A DNA stretch of 42,119 bases, from positions 1 through 42,119 of the forward strand of contig CAJXRR010000003.1 in the NCBI GenBank assembly GCA_913060575.1, in the 5' to 3' direction. Below are positions 31,596 through 40,768 of the stretch, in pieces. How positions within the stretch are numbered: position 1 is the first letter of the stretch; each line of letters begins with the position of its first letter. The position numbers and the translations under genes are program-made. Origin of the DNA: an uncultured Flavobacterium sp. Its GTDB lineage: Bacteria > Bacteroidota > Bacteroidia > Flavobacteriales > Flavobacteriaceae. The notes beneath the pieces are model-generated. The model had not been told where the DNA came from and ran no database searches. It saw only the letters and a list, made by a program, of their open reading frames with translations.

Positions 31596-33929
31596 ATGCT
31601 TACAAAAGTTACCTTGGCAAACTATTTAGATTCCTTAAATCCAGCACAAAAAGAAGCGGTTTTACAGAAAGACGGACCTATGATTATCATCGCAGGTGCA
31701 GGTTCTGGTAAAACACGTGTATTAACCTATAGAATTGCTCATTTAATGCAGCAAGGAGTAGATGCGTTTAATATTCTTTCGCTTACGTTTACAAACAAAG
31801 CGGCTCGTGAAATGAAAGATAGAATTGCTTCAGTTGTTGGAGCAAGCGAGTCTAAGAATTTATGGATGGGAACTTTTCATTCCGTATTTGCAAGAATTTT
31901 ACGTTCTGAAGCAGACAAATTAGGATACCCATCCAACTTTACGATTTATGATACGCAAGATTCGGTTCGTTTAATCACTTCTATCATCAAAGAAATGGGA
32001 TTAGACAAAGACAGATACAAGGCAAAACAAATTCTAAATCGTATTTCTTCCTTTAAAAATAGTTTGATTACGGTGCGAGCGTATTTTAATAATTCTGACT
32101 TGCAAGAGGCAGATTTAATGGCAAGCAGACCAAAAGTAGGAGATATCTACAAAGAATATGTAGAGCGTTGTTTTAAATCTGGCGCCATGGATTTTGATGA
32201 TCTTCTTCTAAGAACCAATGAATTATTGGCTCGTTTTCCAGAATCTTTAGCAAAATATCAAGACCGTTTTCGTTATATTATGGTTGATGAGTATCAAGAT
32301 ACAAATCATTCGCAATACATTATTGTAAAAGCATTGGCAGATCGTTTTCAGAACATTTGTGTTGTAGGTGATGATTCTCAGAGTATTTATAGTTTTAGAG
32401 GCGCCAACATTCAGAACATTTTAAGTTTTCAAAAAGATTATCCAGATACTAAAATGTTTAAGTTGGAGCAAAATTATCGTTCTACTCAAAACATTGTAAA
32501 TGCTGCGAATTCTGTTATTGAAAAAAACAAAACCAAATTAGATAAAGAAGTTTGGACTTCTAATGATTCTGGCGAACTTATTAAAGTTATGTGTACCATT
32601 TCTGATGGAGAGGAAGGAAGGTTTGTAGCGCAGTCTATCTTTGATCATAAAATGAATCAGCAACTGCAAAACGATCAATTTGCAGTTTTATATAGAACAA
32701 ATTCTCAATCCAGAGCAATGGAAGATGCATTGCGTAAAAAAAGTATTGAGTATAAGATTTATGGAGGAATTTCATTCTACGGGCGTAAAGAAATTAAAGA
32801 TTTACTGTCGTATTTAAGAATGTTAATCAATCCAAATGATGAAGAAGCTTTAAAAAGAATTATCAATTATCCTGCAAGAGGAATCGGCGCAACAACTATT
32901 GATAAATTAACGATAGCTGCGAATCACTATAAGAAATCAATTTTTGAAATTTTAAAGCATTTAGATAAAATTGATTTAAAATTAAACTCAGGAACAAAGA
33001 CAAAGCTTCAGAATTTTTTAAACATGGTATTGCGTTTTCAAATTGATGCGCAAAAAATGAACGCTTTTGAAGTTACAGAATTAGTAATTAAGCAAACGCA
33101 ATTAATCAAAGATTTAGAGAAAGAAGGAACTCCTGAAGCAGTTAGCAAAGTAGAAAATGTTCAAGAATTATTAAACGGAGTAAAAGATTTCATTACTGAT
33201 AAGATCGAAACTGGCGAAGATGCTTCGTTAACTTCCTTCCTAGAAGAAGTAGCTTTGGCTACGGATTTAGATTCTGATAAAAAGGATGATAAACCAAAAG
33301 TATCTTTGATGAGTATTCATCAATCTAAAGGATTAGAATACCCATATGTTTATATTGTAGGATTGGAAGAGAATTTATTTCCTTCTGCTATGAGTATGAA
33401 TACCCGTTCAGAACTAGAAGAAGAACGTAGATTGTTTTATGTAGCGCTAACAAGAGCAGAAAAAGCAGCCTATTTAACATATACTAAAACTAGATACCGT
33501 TGGGGAAAATTAATTGATTGTGAACCAAGTCGCTTTTTAGAAGAAATAGATGAACAGTTTTTAGAATATATCACTCCAAAAAGAGTAGAGCCATCTATTA
33601 ATCGATTTGTAGATCAAGATATTTTTGGAGATGCTCCAAAGAAAGTTCGTTTTCAAAAACCAATCCAACGTCAAAGAGTAGAAAAAGAAAATAAAACAGT
33701 TTTCAATCCTCCTAAAAACTTAACAAAAGTTTCTCATACGCAGCCAAAAACAAATTTGTTTGATGATAAAATTGTCGTGGGAAATATTGTAGAACACAAT
33801 CGTTTTGGTAGAGGAGAGGTTTTAAATTTAGAAGGAACAGGAGCCAATAAAAAAGCTGAAATTCAGTTTGGAACAGTAGGAAAGAAGAAACTATTACTTC
33901 AATTTGCAAAATTGAAGGTCATTGGTTGA
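31596..33929 (+). CDS. UvrD/PcrA-type superfamily 1A DNA helicase
   Basis: This 777-residue 3'-5' DNA helicase for repair and replication-fork work has the SF1 motifs in order: Walker A IIIAGAGSGKTRVLTYR, LTFTNKAAREMKDRI (Ia), MVDEYQDTNHSQY (II), VVGDDSQSIYSFRGA (III), LEQNYRSTQNI (IV), SLMSIHQSKGLEYPYVYIVGLEENLFP (V) and EEERRLFYVALTRAEKAAYLTY (VI). The C-terminal GNIVEHNRFGRGEVLNLEG is the Tudor-like RNA polymerase-binding domain of PcrA/UvrD. The track begins at TTG 31584; I use the ATG at 31596 (MLTKVTLANYLDSLNPAQ). A DnaA-box-like TGTCGATAACT lies upstream at 31550. Confidence 0.96.
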   Translation: MLTKVTLANYLDSLNPAQKEAVLQKDGPMIIIAGAGSGKTRVLTYRIAHLMQQGVDAFNILSLTFTNKAAREMKDRIASVVGASESKNLWMGTFHSVFARILRSEADKLGYPSNFTIYDTQDSVRLITSIIKEMGLDKDRYKAKQILNRISSFKNSLITVRAYFNNSDLQEADLMASRPKVGDIYKEYVERCFKSGAMDFDDLLLRTNELLARFPESLAKYQDRFRYIMVDEYQDTNHSQYIIVKALADRFQNICVVGDDSQSIYSFRGANIQNILSFQKDYPDTKMFKLEQNYRSTQNIVNAANSVIEKNKTKLDKEVWTSNDSGELIKVMCTISDGEEGRFVAQSIFDHKMNQQLQNDQFAVLYRTNSQSRAMEDALRKKSIEYKIYGGISFYGRKEIKDLLSYLRMLINPNDEEALKRIINYPARGIGATTIDKLTIAANHYKKSIFEILKHLDKIDLKLNSGTKTKLQNFLNMVLRFQIDAQKMNAFEVTELVIKQTQLIKDLEKEGTPEAVSKVENVQELLNGVKDFITDKIETGEDASLTSFLEEVALATDLDSDKKDDKPKVSLMSIHQSKGLEYPYVYIVGLEENLFPSAMSMNTRSELEEERRLFYVALTRAEKAAYLTYTKTRYRWGKLIDCEPSRFLEEIDEQFLEYITPKRVEPSINRFVDQDIFGDAPKKVRFQKPIQRQRVEKENKTVFNPPKNLTKVSHTQPKTNLFDDKIVVGNIVEHNRFGRGEVLNLEGTGANKKAEIQFGTVGKKKLLLQFAKLKVIG

Positions 33930-34000
33930 TGATTTGTTCAGCTAAACCAAAAATAAATACTTAATTTGCAACATACATAGATTACAACATCTTAAATTAT

Positions 34001-34654
34001 ATGATAGACTACGACTTAGAATACAATGCAGAAAGACCTCACTTAATTATTCCAGAATATGGAAGACATATTCAGAAATTGGTAGATCACTGCATTGCCC
34101 TTGAAACAAAAGAAGAAAGAAATGAAATGGCATTAGCTATTGTTGATGTAATGGGTAATTTACAACCACATCTTCGAGATGTTCCAGACTTTAAGCATAA
34201 GTTATGGGATCAATTATATATTATGTCTGATTTTAAATTAGATGCTGATTCACCTTATGAGATTCCTTCAAAAGAAGAATTACAAGAGAAGCCAGAATCA
34301 TTACCATATCCAAAATCTGCTAGTAAATATCGATTCTACGGAAATAACATCCAGATAATGATTGATACTGTTTTAACTTGGGAAGAAGGTGATATGAAAG
34401 ATGCATTAGTATATACGATTGCAAATCATATGAAAAAATGTTTCCTAAATTGGAATAAAGATACCGTAGAAGATGATGTCATTTTTAAACATTTGTTTGA
34501 ACTTTCTGATGGTAAAATTGATATAAGAGATTCAGAAGATGCACTTTCTGAAAGTATAAATTTACTAAGAAAAAGAAATTCGCAAGGTCAAGGGACTTCA
34601 AATCATAAGAATACCAAAAGTAAAAATTATCAAAACAAAAATAGAAAGAGATAA
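34001..34654 (+). CDS. DUF4290 family protein
   Basis: This 217-residue soluble protein has the DUF4290 family opening YNAERPHLIIPEYGRHIQKLVDHC and the conserved YRFYGNNIQIMIDTVLTWEEGDMKDALV block. The last 25 residues are basic and disordered (NHKNTKSKNYQNKNRKR), suggesting nucleic-acid or membrane contact. Function is unknown; the family is confined largely to Bacteroidota, by my recollection. The TAA stop is immediately followed by the murA ATG (no gap), so the two genes are co-translated and perhaps linked to cell-wall synthesis. Confidence 0.92.
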   Translation: MIDYDLEYNAERPHLIIPEYGRHIQKLVDHCIALETKEERNEMALAIVDVMGNLQPHLRDVPDFKHKLWDQLYIMSDFKLDADSPYEIPSKEELQEKPESLPYPKSASKYRFYGNNIQIMIDTVLTWEEGDMKDALVYTIANHMKKCFLNWNKDTVEDDVIFKHLFELSDGKIDIRDSEDALSESINLLRKRNSQGQGTSNHKNTKSKNYQNKNRKR

Positions 34655-35968
34655 ATGGCTTCATTTAAGATAGAAGGTGGTCACAAATTAAATGGAACGA
34701 TTACACCGCAAGGAGCAAAAAATGAAGCATTACAGATCTTATGTGCTGTTTTATTAACTCCAGAAAAAGTTACAATTCATAATATTCCTGACATTATAGA
34801 CATTAACAAACTAATTTTTATACTTGGAGAATTAGGAGTCAAAATTGAAAAACTAGGAAAAAACTCCTATAGTTTTCAGGCTGATGAAATAAACTTAGCG
34901 TACTTAGAGTCTCCAGAATTTAAAAGAGACGGAAGTTCTTTACGTGGATCTATCATGATAGTTGGTCCTTTATTAGCTCGTTATGGAAAAGGATATATTC
35001 CAAGACCTGGTGGAGATAAAATAGGAAGAAGAAGGCTAGATACGCATTTTGAAGGTTTTATCCGTTTAGGCGCTACTTTCAGATACAACAGAGAAGAATA
35101 TTTCTACGGAGTAGAAGCACCAGAAGGTTTAACCGGAACTGAAATGTTGTTAGATGAAGCTTCTGTAACCGGAACTGCAAACATTATTATGGCCGCAGTT
35201 TTATCCAAAGGAACCACAAAAATTTACAACGCAGCATGTGAACCTTACATCCAACAATTGTCAAAAATGTTGAACAGTATGGGGGCTAGCATCAAAGGTG
35301 TTGGTTCTAATTTATTGATTATTGAAGGAGTAAAATCTTTAGGAGGTTGTACTCATAGAGTATTACCTGATATGATTGAGATTGGTAGTTGGATTGGTAT
35401 GGCTGCAATGACACAATCTGAATTAACAATTAAAGATGTTAGCTGGGAAAATTTAGGTCAGATTCCAAATGTTTTTAGAAAACTAGGAATTCAACTAGAG
35501 AAAAGAGGTGATGATATTTATATTCCATCTCAAGAAAGTTACGAAATACAAAACTATATAGATGGTTCTGTATTAACTGTAGCAGACGCACCTTGGCCAG
35601 GATTTACGCCTGATTTATTAAGTATTGTTTTAGTAATTGCGACTCAAGCTAAAGGAACCGTATTGATTCATCAAAAAATGTTTGAAAGTCGTTTATTCTT
35701 TGTCGATAAACTAATTGATATGGGAGCCAAGGTTATTTTATGTGATCCACACAGAGCAACAGTAATTGGTCATGATCATCAATCACAATTAAAAGCAACT
35801 AAAATGACATCTCCAGATATTAGAGCTGGAATTTCATTATTAATTGCTGCTTTATCTGCTAAAGGAACAAGTATTATCAATAACATAGAACAGATTGATA
35901 GAGGTTATGAAGATATCGAAAATCGTCTTCGTTCATTAGGAGCAAAAATTGAAAGGATAGAAGACTAA
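34655..35968 (+). CDS. murA: UDP-N-acetylglucosamine 1-carboxyvinyltransferase
   Basis: This 437-residue first committed enzyme of peptidoglycan synthesis transfers enolpyruvate from PEP to UDP-GlcNAc. The inside-out alpha/beta barrel repeats are visible, with GGHKLNGTITPQGAKNEALQ at the start. The active-site loop reads PRPGGDKIGRRRLDTH, so the usual catalytic Cys (Cys115 in E. coli) is Asp121. Asp-type MurA enzymes are active but insensitive to fosfomycin, which acts by alkylating that Cys. The gene abuts the DUF4290 stop and ends before a strong terminator. Confidence 0.97.
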   Translation: MASFKIEGGHKLNGTITPQGAKNEALQILCAVLLTPEKVTIHNIPDIIDINKLIFILGELGVKIEKLGKNSYSFQADEINLAYLESPEFKRDGSSLRGSIMIVGPLLARYGKGYIPRPGGDKIGRRRLDTHFEGFIRLGATFRYNREEYFYGVEAPEGLTGTEMLLDEASVTGTANIIMAAVLSKGTTKIYNAACEPYIQQLSKMLNSMGASIKGVGSNLLIIEGVKSLGGCTHRVLPDMIEIGSWIGMAAMTQSELTIKDVSWENLGQIPNVFRKLGIQLEKRGDDIYIPSQESYEIQNYIDGSVLTVADAPWPGFTPDLLSIVLVIATQAKGTVLIHQKMFESRLFFVDKLIDMGAKVILCDPHRATVIGHDHQSQLKATKMTSPDIRAGISLLIAALSAKGTSIINNIEQIDRGYEDIENRLRSLGAKIERIED

Positions 35969-35990
35969 AGAATTAGTTTTTGTAAATTAT

Positions 35991-36019
35991 AAAAATAGTG
36001 TCAATCTGACACTATTTTT
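35991..36019 (+). terminator. Terminator after murA
   Basis: AAAAATAGTGTCA-ATC-TGACACTATTTTT is a perfect 13-base stem with a 3-base loop and a T-run, placed 22 bases after the murA stop. Confidence 0.95.
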
Positions 36020-36041
36020 TTATTGGCAAAATTATTGTCTA

Positions 36042-36059
36042 TAAAATGTGAACATTTTA
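36042..36059. promoter_or_regulatory. Inverted repeat upstream of grpE
   Basis: TAAAATGT-GA-ACATTTTA has perfect 8-base arms and ends 13 bases before the grpE start codon. It could be a repressor site or a leader hairpin controlling the heat-shock genes grpE-dnaJ. It does not match the CIRCE or HAIR elements. Confidence 0.5.
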
Positions 36060-36072
36060 ACGAGAACATAAA

Positions 36073-36606
36073 ATGAGTAAAAAAGAAAACATAAAAGAAG
36101 AAGAAATATTAAATACTGATTCGGAAGCACAAGTGGAAGAAAATCAGGAAGTTGTTAAAGAGGAACCCACAGCAGATGAATTGATTCAAGCAGAAAAAGA
36201 TAAATATTTACGATTGTTTGCCGAGTTCGAAAATTATAAAAAAAGAACTTCAAAAGAAAGAATCGAATTATTCAAAACTGCCAGTCAGGAATTAATGACA
36301 TCTTTACTGCCAATCATGGATGATTTTGACAGAGGATTAACTGAAATCAAAAAAGTTAAAGACAAAGAAGTTCTGAAAGGTATGCAATTGATTAACGATA
36401 AGTTTAAAAATACGTTAACTCAAAAAGGTTTAACCGAAATTGAAGTAAAACAAGGTGATGCTTTTGATGCTGAAATTCATGAAGCAATCACTCAAATTCC
36501 TGCACCATCAGATAAGTTAAAGGGAAAAGTGATTGACGCAGTTGAGAAAGGTTATAAGTTAGGAGATAAAATTATTCGCTATCCAAAAGTAGTGATAGGA
36601 CAATAA
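36073..36606 (+). CDS. grpE: Nucleotide exchange factor GrpE
   Basis: This 177-residue protein has an acidic N-terminal tail (IKEEEILNTDSEAQVEENQEVVKEEP), a long coiled-coil starting near AEKDKYLRLFAEFENYKKRTSKE, and the C-terminal beta domain (DAEIHEAITQIPAPSDKLKGKVIDAVEKGYKLGDKIIRYPKVVIG). GrpE releases ADP from DnaK. dnaJ follows after 61 bases; dnaK is not in the window. Confidence 0.98.
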   Translation: MSKKENIKEEEILNTDSEAQVEENQEVVKEEPTADELIQAEKDKYLRLFAEFENYKKRTSKERIELFKTASQELMTSLLPIMDDFDRGLTEIKKVKDKEVLKGMQLINDKFKNTLTQKGLTEIEVKQGDAFDAEIHEAITQIPAPSDKLKGKVIDAVEKGYKLGDKIIRYPKVVIGQ

Positions 36607-36627
36607 TTATTAACAATCTACAATTAA

Positions 36628-36639
36628 CAGTGATCACTG
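36628..36639. repeat. Palindrome CAGTGATCACTG between grpE and dnaJ
   Basis: This perfect 12-base palindrome lies in the 61-base grpE-dnaJ spacer, followed by TGATCATTGATTATTGG. Related words (ACTGATCACT) appear at 28606-28615. It may be worn intergenic repeat DNA. Confidence 0.5.
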
Positions 36640-36667
36640 ATCATTGATTATTGGTAATTGAAAAAAT

Positions 36668-37801
36668 ATGGCAAAACAAGATTACTACGAGACGTTAGGG
36701 ATAAATAAATCAGCAAGTGCTGCAGAGATAAAGAAAGCGTATCGTAAGATGGCGATTAAATACCATCCTGATAAAAATCCAGATGATGCTACAGCAGAAG
36801 CAAAGTTTAAAGAAGCTGCTGAAGCTTATGAAATTTTGAGCGATGACAATAAAAAAGCGCGTTACGATCAATATGGTCATGCAGCTTTTGATGGACCTCA
36901 AGGTGGCGGTGGCTTTGGTGGCGGAGGAATGAACATGGAAGACATCTTTAGTCAATTTGGAGATATTTTCGGAGGCGGCTTTGGTGGTGGTTTCGGAGGT
37001 GGATTTGGTGGCGGAGGACAACGTCAAGCGAGAGTAAAAGGAAGTAATATGCGTATTCGTGTAAAACTAACTTTAGAGGAAATTGCCAAAGGAGTAGAAA
37101 AGAAAGTAAAAGTTAGAAGAAAGGTTCAAGCGGATGGTGTCTCTTACAAAACCTGTTCAACATGTAATGGATCTGGGCAGCAAATGCGAGTGACCAACAC
37201 CATTCTTGGTAGAATGCAAACGGCAACTACTTGTGGAACTTGTCAAGGAGCTGGTGAAACTATTTCTAGTAAACCTAACGGGTCTGATGCACAAGGTTTA
37301 ATTGTGAAAGAAGAAACAGTTTCTATTAATATACCAGCAGGTGTTACTGAAGGTGTTCAATTAAAAGTAGGTGGAAAAGGAAATGAAGCACCAGGAAAAA
37401 ATTCAATTTCAGGAGATTTATTAGTATTGATAGAAGAAATTCAGCATGATACATTAAAAAGAGAAGGAACTAATATTCATTATGATTTGTATATAAATCT
37501 TTCTGAGGCAGTTCTTGGGGATACTAAAGAAATTGAAACGGTTACTGGAAAAGTGAAAATTAAAATTGAAGCCGGAACACAATCAGGTAAAATTTTACGT
37601 CTCAAAGGAAAAGGTTTACCAAGTATAGAACGTTATGGGACAGGAGATTTTTTAATTCATATTAATGTTTGGACACCGCAAGAATTAACAAAAGAACAAC
37701 GTCAATTTTTTGATAAAATGAAAGATGACGAGAATTTTGCACCCTCACCTAAAAAATCAGATAAATCTTTCTTTGAGAAAGTAAAAGATATGTTCTCTTA
37801 A
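36668..37801 (+). CDS. dnaJ: Chaperone DnaJ
   Basis: This 377-residue Hsp40 co-chaperone stimulates DnaK. The J domain (1-70) has HPD at 33-35. A Gly/Phe-rich linker (about 78-118) contains near-perfect repeats of GGGFGGGF. The central zinc domain has just two CxxCxGxG motifs, CSTCNGSG (C163/C166) and CGTCQGAG (C189/C192), where most DnaJ proteins have four. The place of the fourth reads SKPNGSDAQG. The C-terminal substrate-binding domain (VSINIPAGVTEGVQLKVGGKGNEAPG) is normal. grpE is upstream, and a terminator follows. Confidence 0.97.
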   Translation: MAKQDYYETLGINKSASAAEIKKAYRKMAIKYHPDKNPDDATAEAKFKEAAEAYEILSDDNKKARYDQYGHAAFDGPQGGGGFGGGGMNMEDIFSQFGDIFGGGFGGGFGGGFGGGGQRQARVKGSNMRIRVKLTLEEIAKGVEKKVKVRRKVQADGVSYKTCSTCNGSGQQMRVTNTILGRMQTATTCGTCQGAGETISSKPNGSDAQGLIVKEETVSINIPAGVTEGVQLKVGGKGNEAPGKNSISGDLLVLIEEIQHDTLKREGTNIHYDLYINLSEAVLGDTKEIETVTGKVKIKIEAGTQSGKILRLKGKGLPSIERYGTGDFLIHINVWTPQELTKEQRQFFDKMKDDENFAPSPKKSDKSFFEKVKDMFS

Positions 37802-37876
37802 TACTTAAGAAACAAAATAATAATGTAAATTAGTAGCGTTGTTACGAAAGTAACAACTCTTTTTCATAGCAATTTT

Positions 37877-37907
37877 CCCACTCAATTTATTTTGAGTGGG
37901 TTTTTTT
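37877..37907 (+). terminator. Terminator after dnaJ
   Basis: CCCACTCAA-TTTAT-TTGAGTGGG (9-bp stem) is followed by T7, 76 bases after the dnaJ stop. Confidence 0.92.
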
Positions 37908-37921
37908 ATAAATAAAGATTG

Positions 37922-37929
37922 TACTTTTG
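37922..37929 (+). promoter_or_regulatory. -7 promoter element for the RNase P RNA gene
   Basis: TACTTTTG matches TAnnTTTG and ends 10 bases before the 5' end of the RNase P RNA, the distance expected for a -7 element. Confidence 0.65.
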
Positions 37930-37939
37930 ACAGCTTAAA

Positions 37940-38236
37940 AGCAGATCTATCTTATCGCCACGCTTTTAGCGTGGAGGAAAGTCCGGACACTAAAGAGTAG
38001 CATAGCGGATAACATCCGTCCGATGTAAATCGAGGACAAGTGCAACAGAAAGCAAGTACAGTTCGGCTGTAGTGAAACCAGGTAAACTCTATGCGGTGCA
38101 ATGTCATGTACATTAGAGCTTGAGGGTAACTCGCCCGATTCTAAGGGGTAGGCAGATCGATTCTAAGAGTAATTTTAGAACTAGATAAATGATAAGACTC
38201 CTTTTAGGAGAACAGAATCCGGCTTATTGATCTGCT
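37940..38236 (+). ncRNA. rnpB: RNase P RNA (bacterial type A)
   Basis: The catalytic RNA of RNase P trims tRNA 5' ends. Conserved parts are GAGGAAAGTCCGGAC near the 5' end, the ACAGAAA stretch, GTGAAACCAGGTAAACTC, GATAAATGATAAGAC, and ACAGAATCCGGCTTAT near the 3' end. The ends pair as P1 (AGCAGATC with GATCTGCT), which fixes the limits. A hairpin CCACGC-TTTTA-GCGTGG follows P1. The P1 3' strand runs directly into a T-run that probably ends transcription. Confidence 0.98.
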
Positions 38237-38383
38237 TTTTTTATTTTTTTTATTAAATCTTCAAAGAAAACAAATAAAACCATCTTTTTATTGAATTATA
38301 TCCAAGGAAAAACCAAATAGCTTTTTTTTATTCATTAATTAAACCTATCTATTGTTTATTTTTTAAATATCGTTCAAAAACCT

Positions 38384-38391
38384 TAGTTTTG
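38384..38391 (+). promoter_or_regulatory. -7 promoter element for the aconitase gene
   Basis: TAGTTTTG matches TAnnTTTG, 31 bases before the start codon at 38423. The upstream 186 bases hold no gene. Confidence 0.55.
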
Positions 38392-38422
38392 TCTTACTAA
38401 AAAAATACTAAAAAATACATAT

Positions 38423-40690
38423 ATGGCTTTTGATATTGATATGATCAAAAAGGTATACAGTTCTATGGCTGAACGTGTTGATGCTGCTAGAGAAATAACT
38501 GGAAAACCTTTGACACTTGCAGAGAAAATTTTATACGCTCATTTATGGGACGGTAATCCAGATAAAGCCTTTGTTAGAGGTAAAGATTATGTAGATTTTG
38601 CACCAGATAGAATAGCTTTACAAGATGCAACTGCACAAATGGCTTTGTTACAATTTATGCAAGCTGGTAAAAGCAAAGTTGCGGTTCCAACAACCACACA
38701 TTGTGATCATTTAATTCAAGCTAAAGATGGAGCCTCTACGGACTTAAAACATGCAAATAATGTCAGTAGTGAAGTATTTAACTTTTTAGAGTCAGTATCA
38801 AATAAATATGGTTTAGGTTTTTGGAAACCTGGAGCAGGAATTATTCACCAAGTAGTTTTAGAAAATTACGCATTTCCAGGTGGAATGATGATTGGAACAG
38901 ATTCTCATACAGTAAATGCTGGAGGATTAGGTATGGTAGCTATTGGTGTTGGAGGAGCAGATGCAGTAGATGTAATGGCAGGAATGGCTTGGGAATTAAA
39001 ATTCCCTAAATTAATTGGAGTAAAGTTAACTGGTAAATTATCTGGTTGGACAGCACCAAAAGATGTTATTTTAAAAGTAGCTGAAATTCTTACAGTAAAA
39101 GGTGGAACAGGAGCTATTGTAGAATATTTTGGACCTGGAGCAACATCTATGTCTTGTACAGGAAAAGGAACTATTTGTAATATGGGTGCTGAAATTGGAG
39201 CAACCACTTCAACTTTTGGTTACGATGAATCTATGGAGCGTTATTTAAGAGCAACAGACAGATCTGATGTTGCTGATGCGGCTAATAATGTAAAAGAGTA
39301 CTTAACTGCAGATGCTGATGTATATGCAAATCCAGAAAACTATTTTGATCAAGTGATCGAAATTAACTTATCTGAATTAGGCCCTTTATTAAATGGACCT
39401 TTTACTCCAGATTTATCAACAGAAGTTGGTAAAGATATGAATGTAAAAGCGACTACAAATGATTGGCCATTAACTGTAGAGTGGGGATTAATTGGATCTT
39501 GTACGAACTCTTCTTATGAAGATTTATCTAGAGCTTCTTCAATTGCACAACAAGCTATAGATAAAGGAATTACGATGAAAGCTGAACTTGGAATTAATCC
39601 TGGTTCTGAAAAAGTTCGTTATACAGCAGAAAGAGATGGGATTCTTGGAATCTTTGAAAACTTAAATGCTAAAATTTTCACCAACGCTTGTGGACCATGT
39701 ATAGGTCAGTGGGCTCGTTATAGTGATCCAAAAAATGCACCTAAAAACAGTATCGTTCATTCTTTCAACAGAAACTTTGCAAAAAGAGCTGATGGAAATC
39801 CAAATACACATGCTTTTGTAGCATCACCAGAATTGACAGCTGCGATTGCTATTGCAGGACGTTTAGACTTTAATCCTCTAACGGATTCACTAATCAATTC
39901 TAATGGAGAAGAAGTAATGTTTGATGAACCAACAGGATGGGAATTACCTCCAAAAGGTTTTGAAGTAAAAGATAATGGATATTTAGCACCTGAAGAAGAC
40001 GGAAGTCATGTTCAAGTTGCAGTAAGTACAGAATCTGAACGCTTACAATTATTATCTCCATTTACTCCAATTGGAAATGAAATAAAAGGAGCTAAATTAT
40101 TAATTAAAGCTTTTGGGAAATGTACTACAGATCATATTTCTATGGCAGGACCATGGTTGCGTTTTAGAGGACATTTAGATAACATTGCAAATAATACTTT
40201 AATCGGAGCAGTAAATGCTTTTGGAAAGAAAACAAACTTTGTAAAAAATCAATTAACAGGAGATTTTGGTGGTGTACCAGATGTTCAAAGAGAATACAAA
40301 AAGGCAGGAGTTTATTCTATCGTTGTGGGAGATCACAATTACGGAGAAGGATCTTCTAGAGAGCATGCAGCTATGCAACCCCGTCATTTAGGAGTTGTTG
40401 CTGTTTTAGTAAAATCTTTTGCTAGGATTCATGAAACAAATCTAAAGAAACAAGGAATGTTAGGATTAACATTTGCAAATGAAAGCGATTACGATTTAAT
40501 ACAAGAAGATGATACATTTAACTTTGTTGATTTAAACGAGTTTGCTCCAGGTAAACCTTTAACTATAGAAGCAGTTCATGCAGATGGAAGTAAAGATGTT
40601 ATTATAACAAATCATACTTATAATAATAGTCAGATAGCTTGGTATAATGAAGGGTCTGCATTAAACTTAATCAAAAAGCAAAATGCTTAA
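38423..40690 (+). CDS. Aconitate hydratase (mitochondrial-aconitase type)
   Basis: This 755-residue TCA-cycle enzyme interconverts citrate and isocitrate. The 4Fe-4S ligands are C360 ([10 protein letters not shown]), C423 and C426 ([10 protein letters not shown]). The substrate segment [14 protein letters not shown] and the swivel-domain [15 protein letters not shown] are intact. The length and the start [19 protein letters not shown] fit the family close to mitochondrial aconitase, and neither AcnB nor the 890-residue AcnA type fits. It is transcribed alone from its own promoter and followed by a strong terminator. Confidence 0.97.
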   Translation: MAFDIDMIKKVYSSMAERVDAAREITGKPLTLAEKILYAHLWDGNPDKAFVRGKDYVDFAPDRIALQDATAQMALLQFMQAGKSKVAVPTTTHCDHLIQAKDGASTDLKHANNVSSEVFNFLESVSNKYGLGFWKPGAGIIHQVVLENYAFPGGMMIGTDSHTVNAGGLGMVAIGVGGADAVDVMAGMAWELKFPKLIGVKLTGKLSGWTAPKDVILKVAEILTVKGGTGAIVEYFGPGATSMSCTGKGTICNMGAEIGATTSTFGYDESMERYLRATDRSDVADAANNVKEYLTADADVYANPENYFDQVIEINLSELGPLLNGPFTPDLSTEVGKDMNVKATTNDWPLTVEWGLIGSCTNSSYEDLSRASSIAQQAIDKGITMKAELGINPGSEKVRYTAERDGILGIFENLNAKIFTNACGPCIGQWARYSDPKNAPKNSIVHSFNRNFAKRADGNPNTHAFVASPELTAAIAIAGRLDFNPLTDSLINSNGEEVMFDEPTGWELPPKGFEVKDNGYLAPEEDGSHVQVAVSTESERLQLLSPFTPIGNEIKGAKLLIKAFGKCTTDHISMAGPWLRFRGHLDNIANNTLIGAVNAFGKKTNFVKNQLTGDFGGVPDVQREYKKAGVYSIVVGDHNYGEGSSREHAAMQPRHLGVVAVLVKSFARIHETNLKKQGMLGLTFANESDYDLIQEDDTFNFVDLNEFAPGKPLTIEAVHADGSKDVIITNHTYNNSQIAWYNEGSALNLIKKQNA

Positions 40691-40711
40691 TAATATTATA
40701 TAATTATTTTT

Positions 40712-40768
40712 AAAAAAACTCCTGAAGCTTGTGCTGAATTTATTTCAGTATAATTCAGGAGTTTTTTT
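40712..40768. terminator. Bidirectional terminator after the aconitase gene
   Basis: AAACTCCTGAA pairs with TTCAGGAGTTT across a 27-base loop that itself contains CTGAA/TTCAG. A7 stands before it and T7 after it. It overlaps the stop codon of the convergent lipoprotein gene. Confidence 0.9.

Noticed and set aside
36971-37018. Gly/Phe-coding DNA repeat in dnaJ as a mobile or selfish repeat
   Set aside because: The 12-base units simply encode the normal G/F linker of DnaJ.
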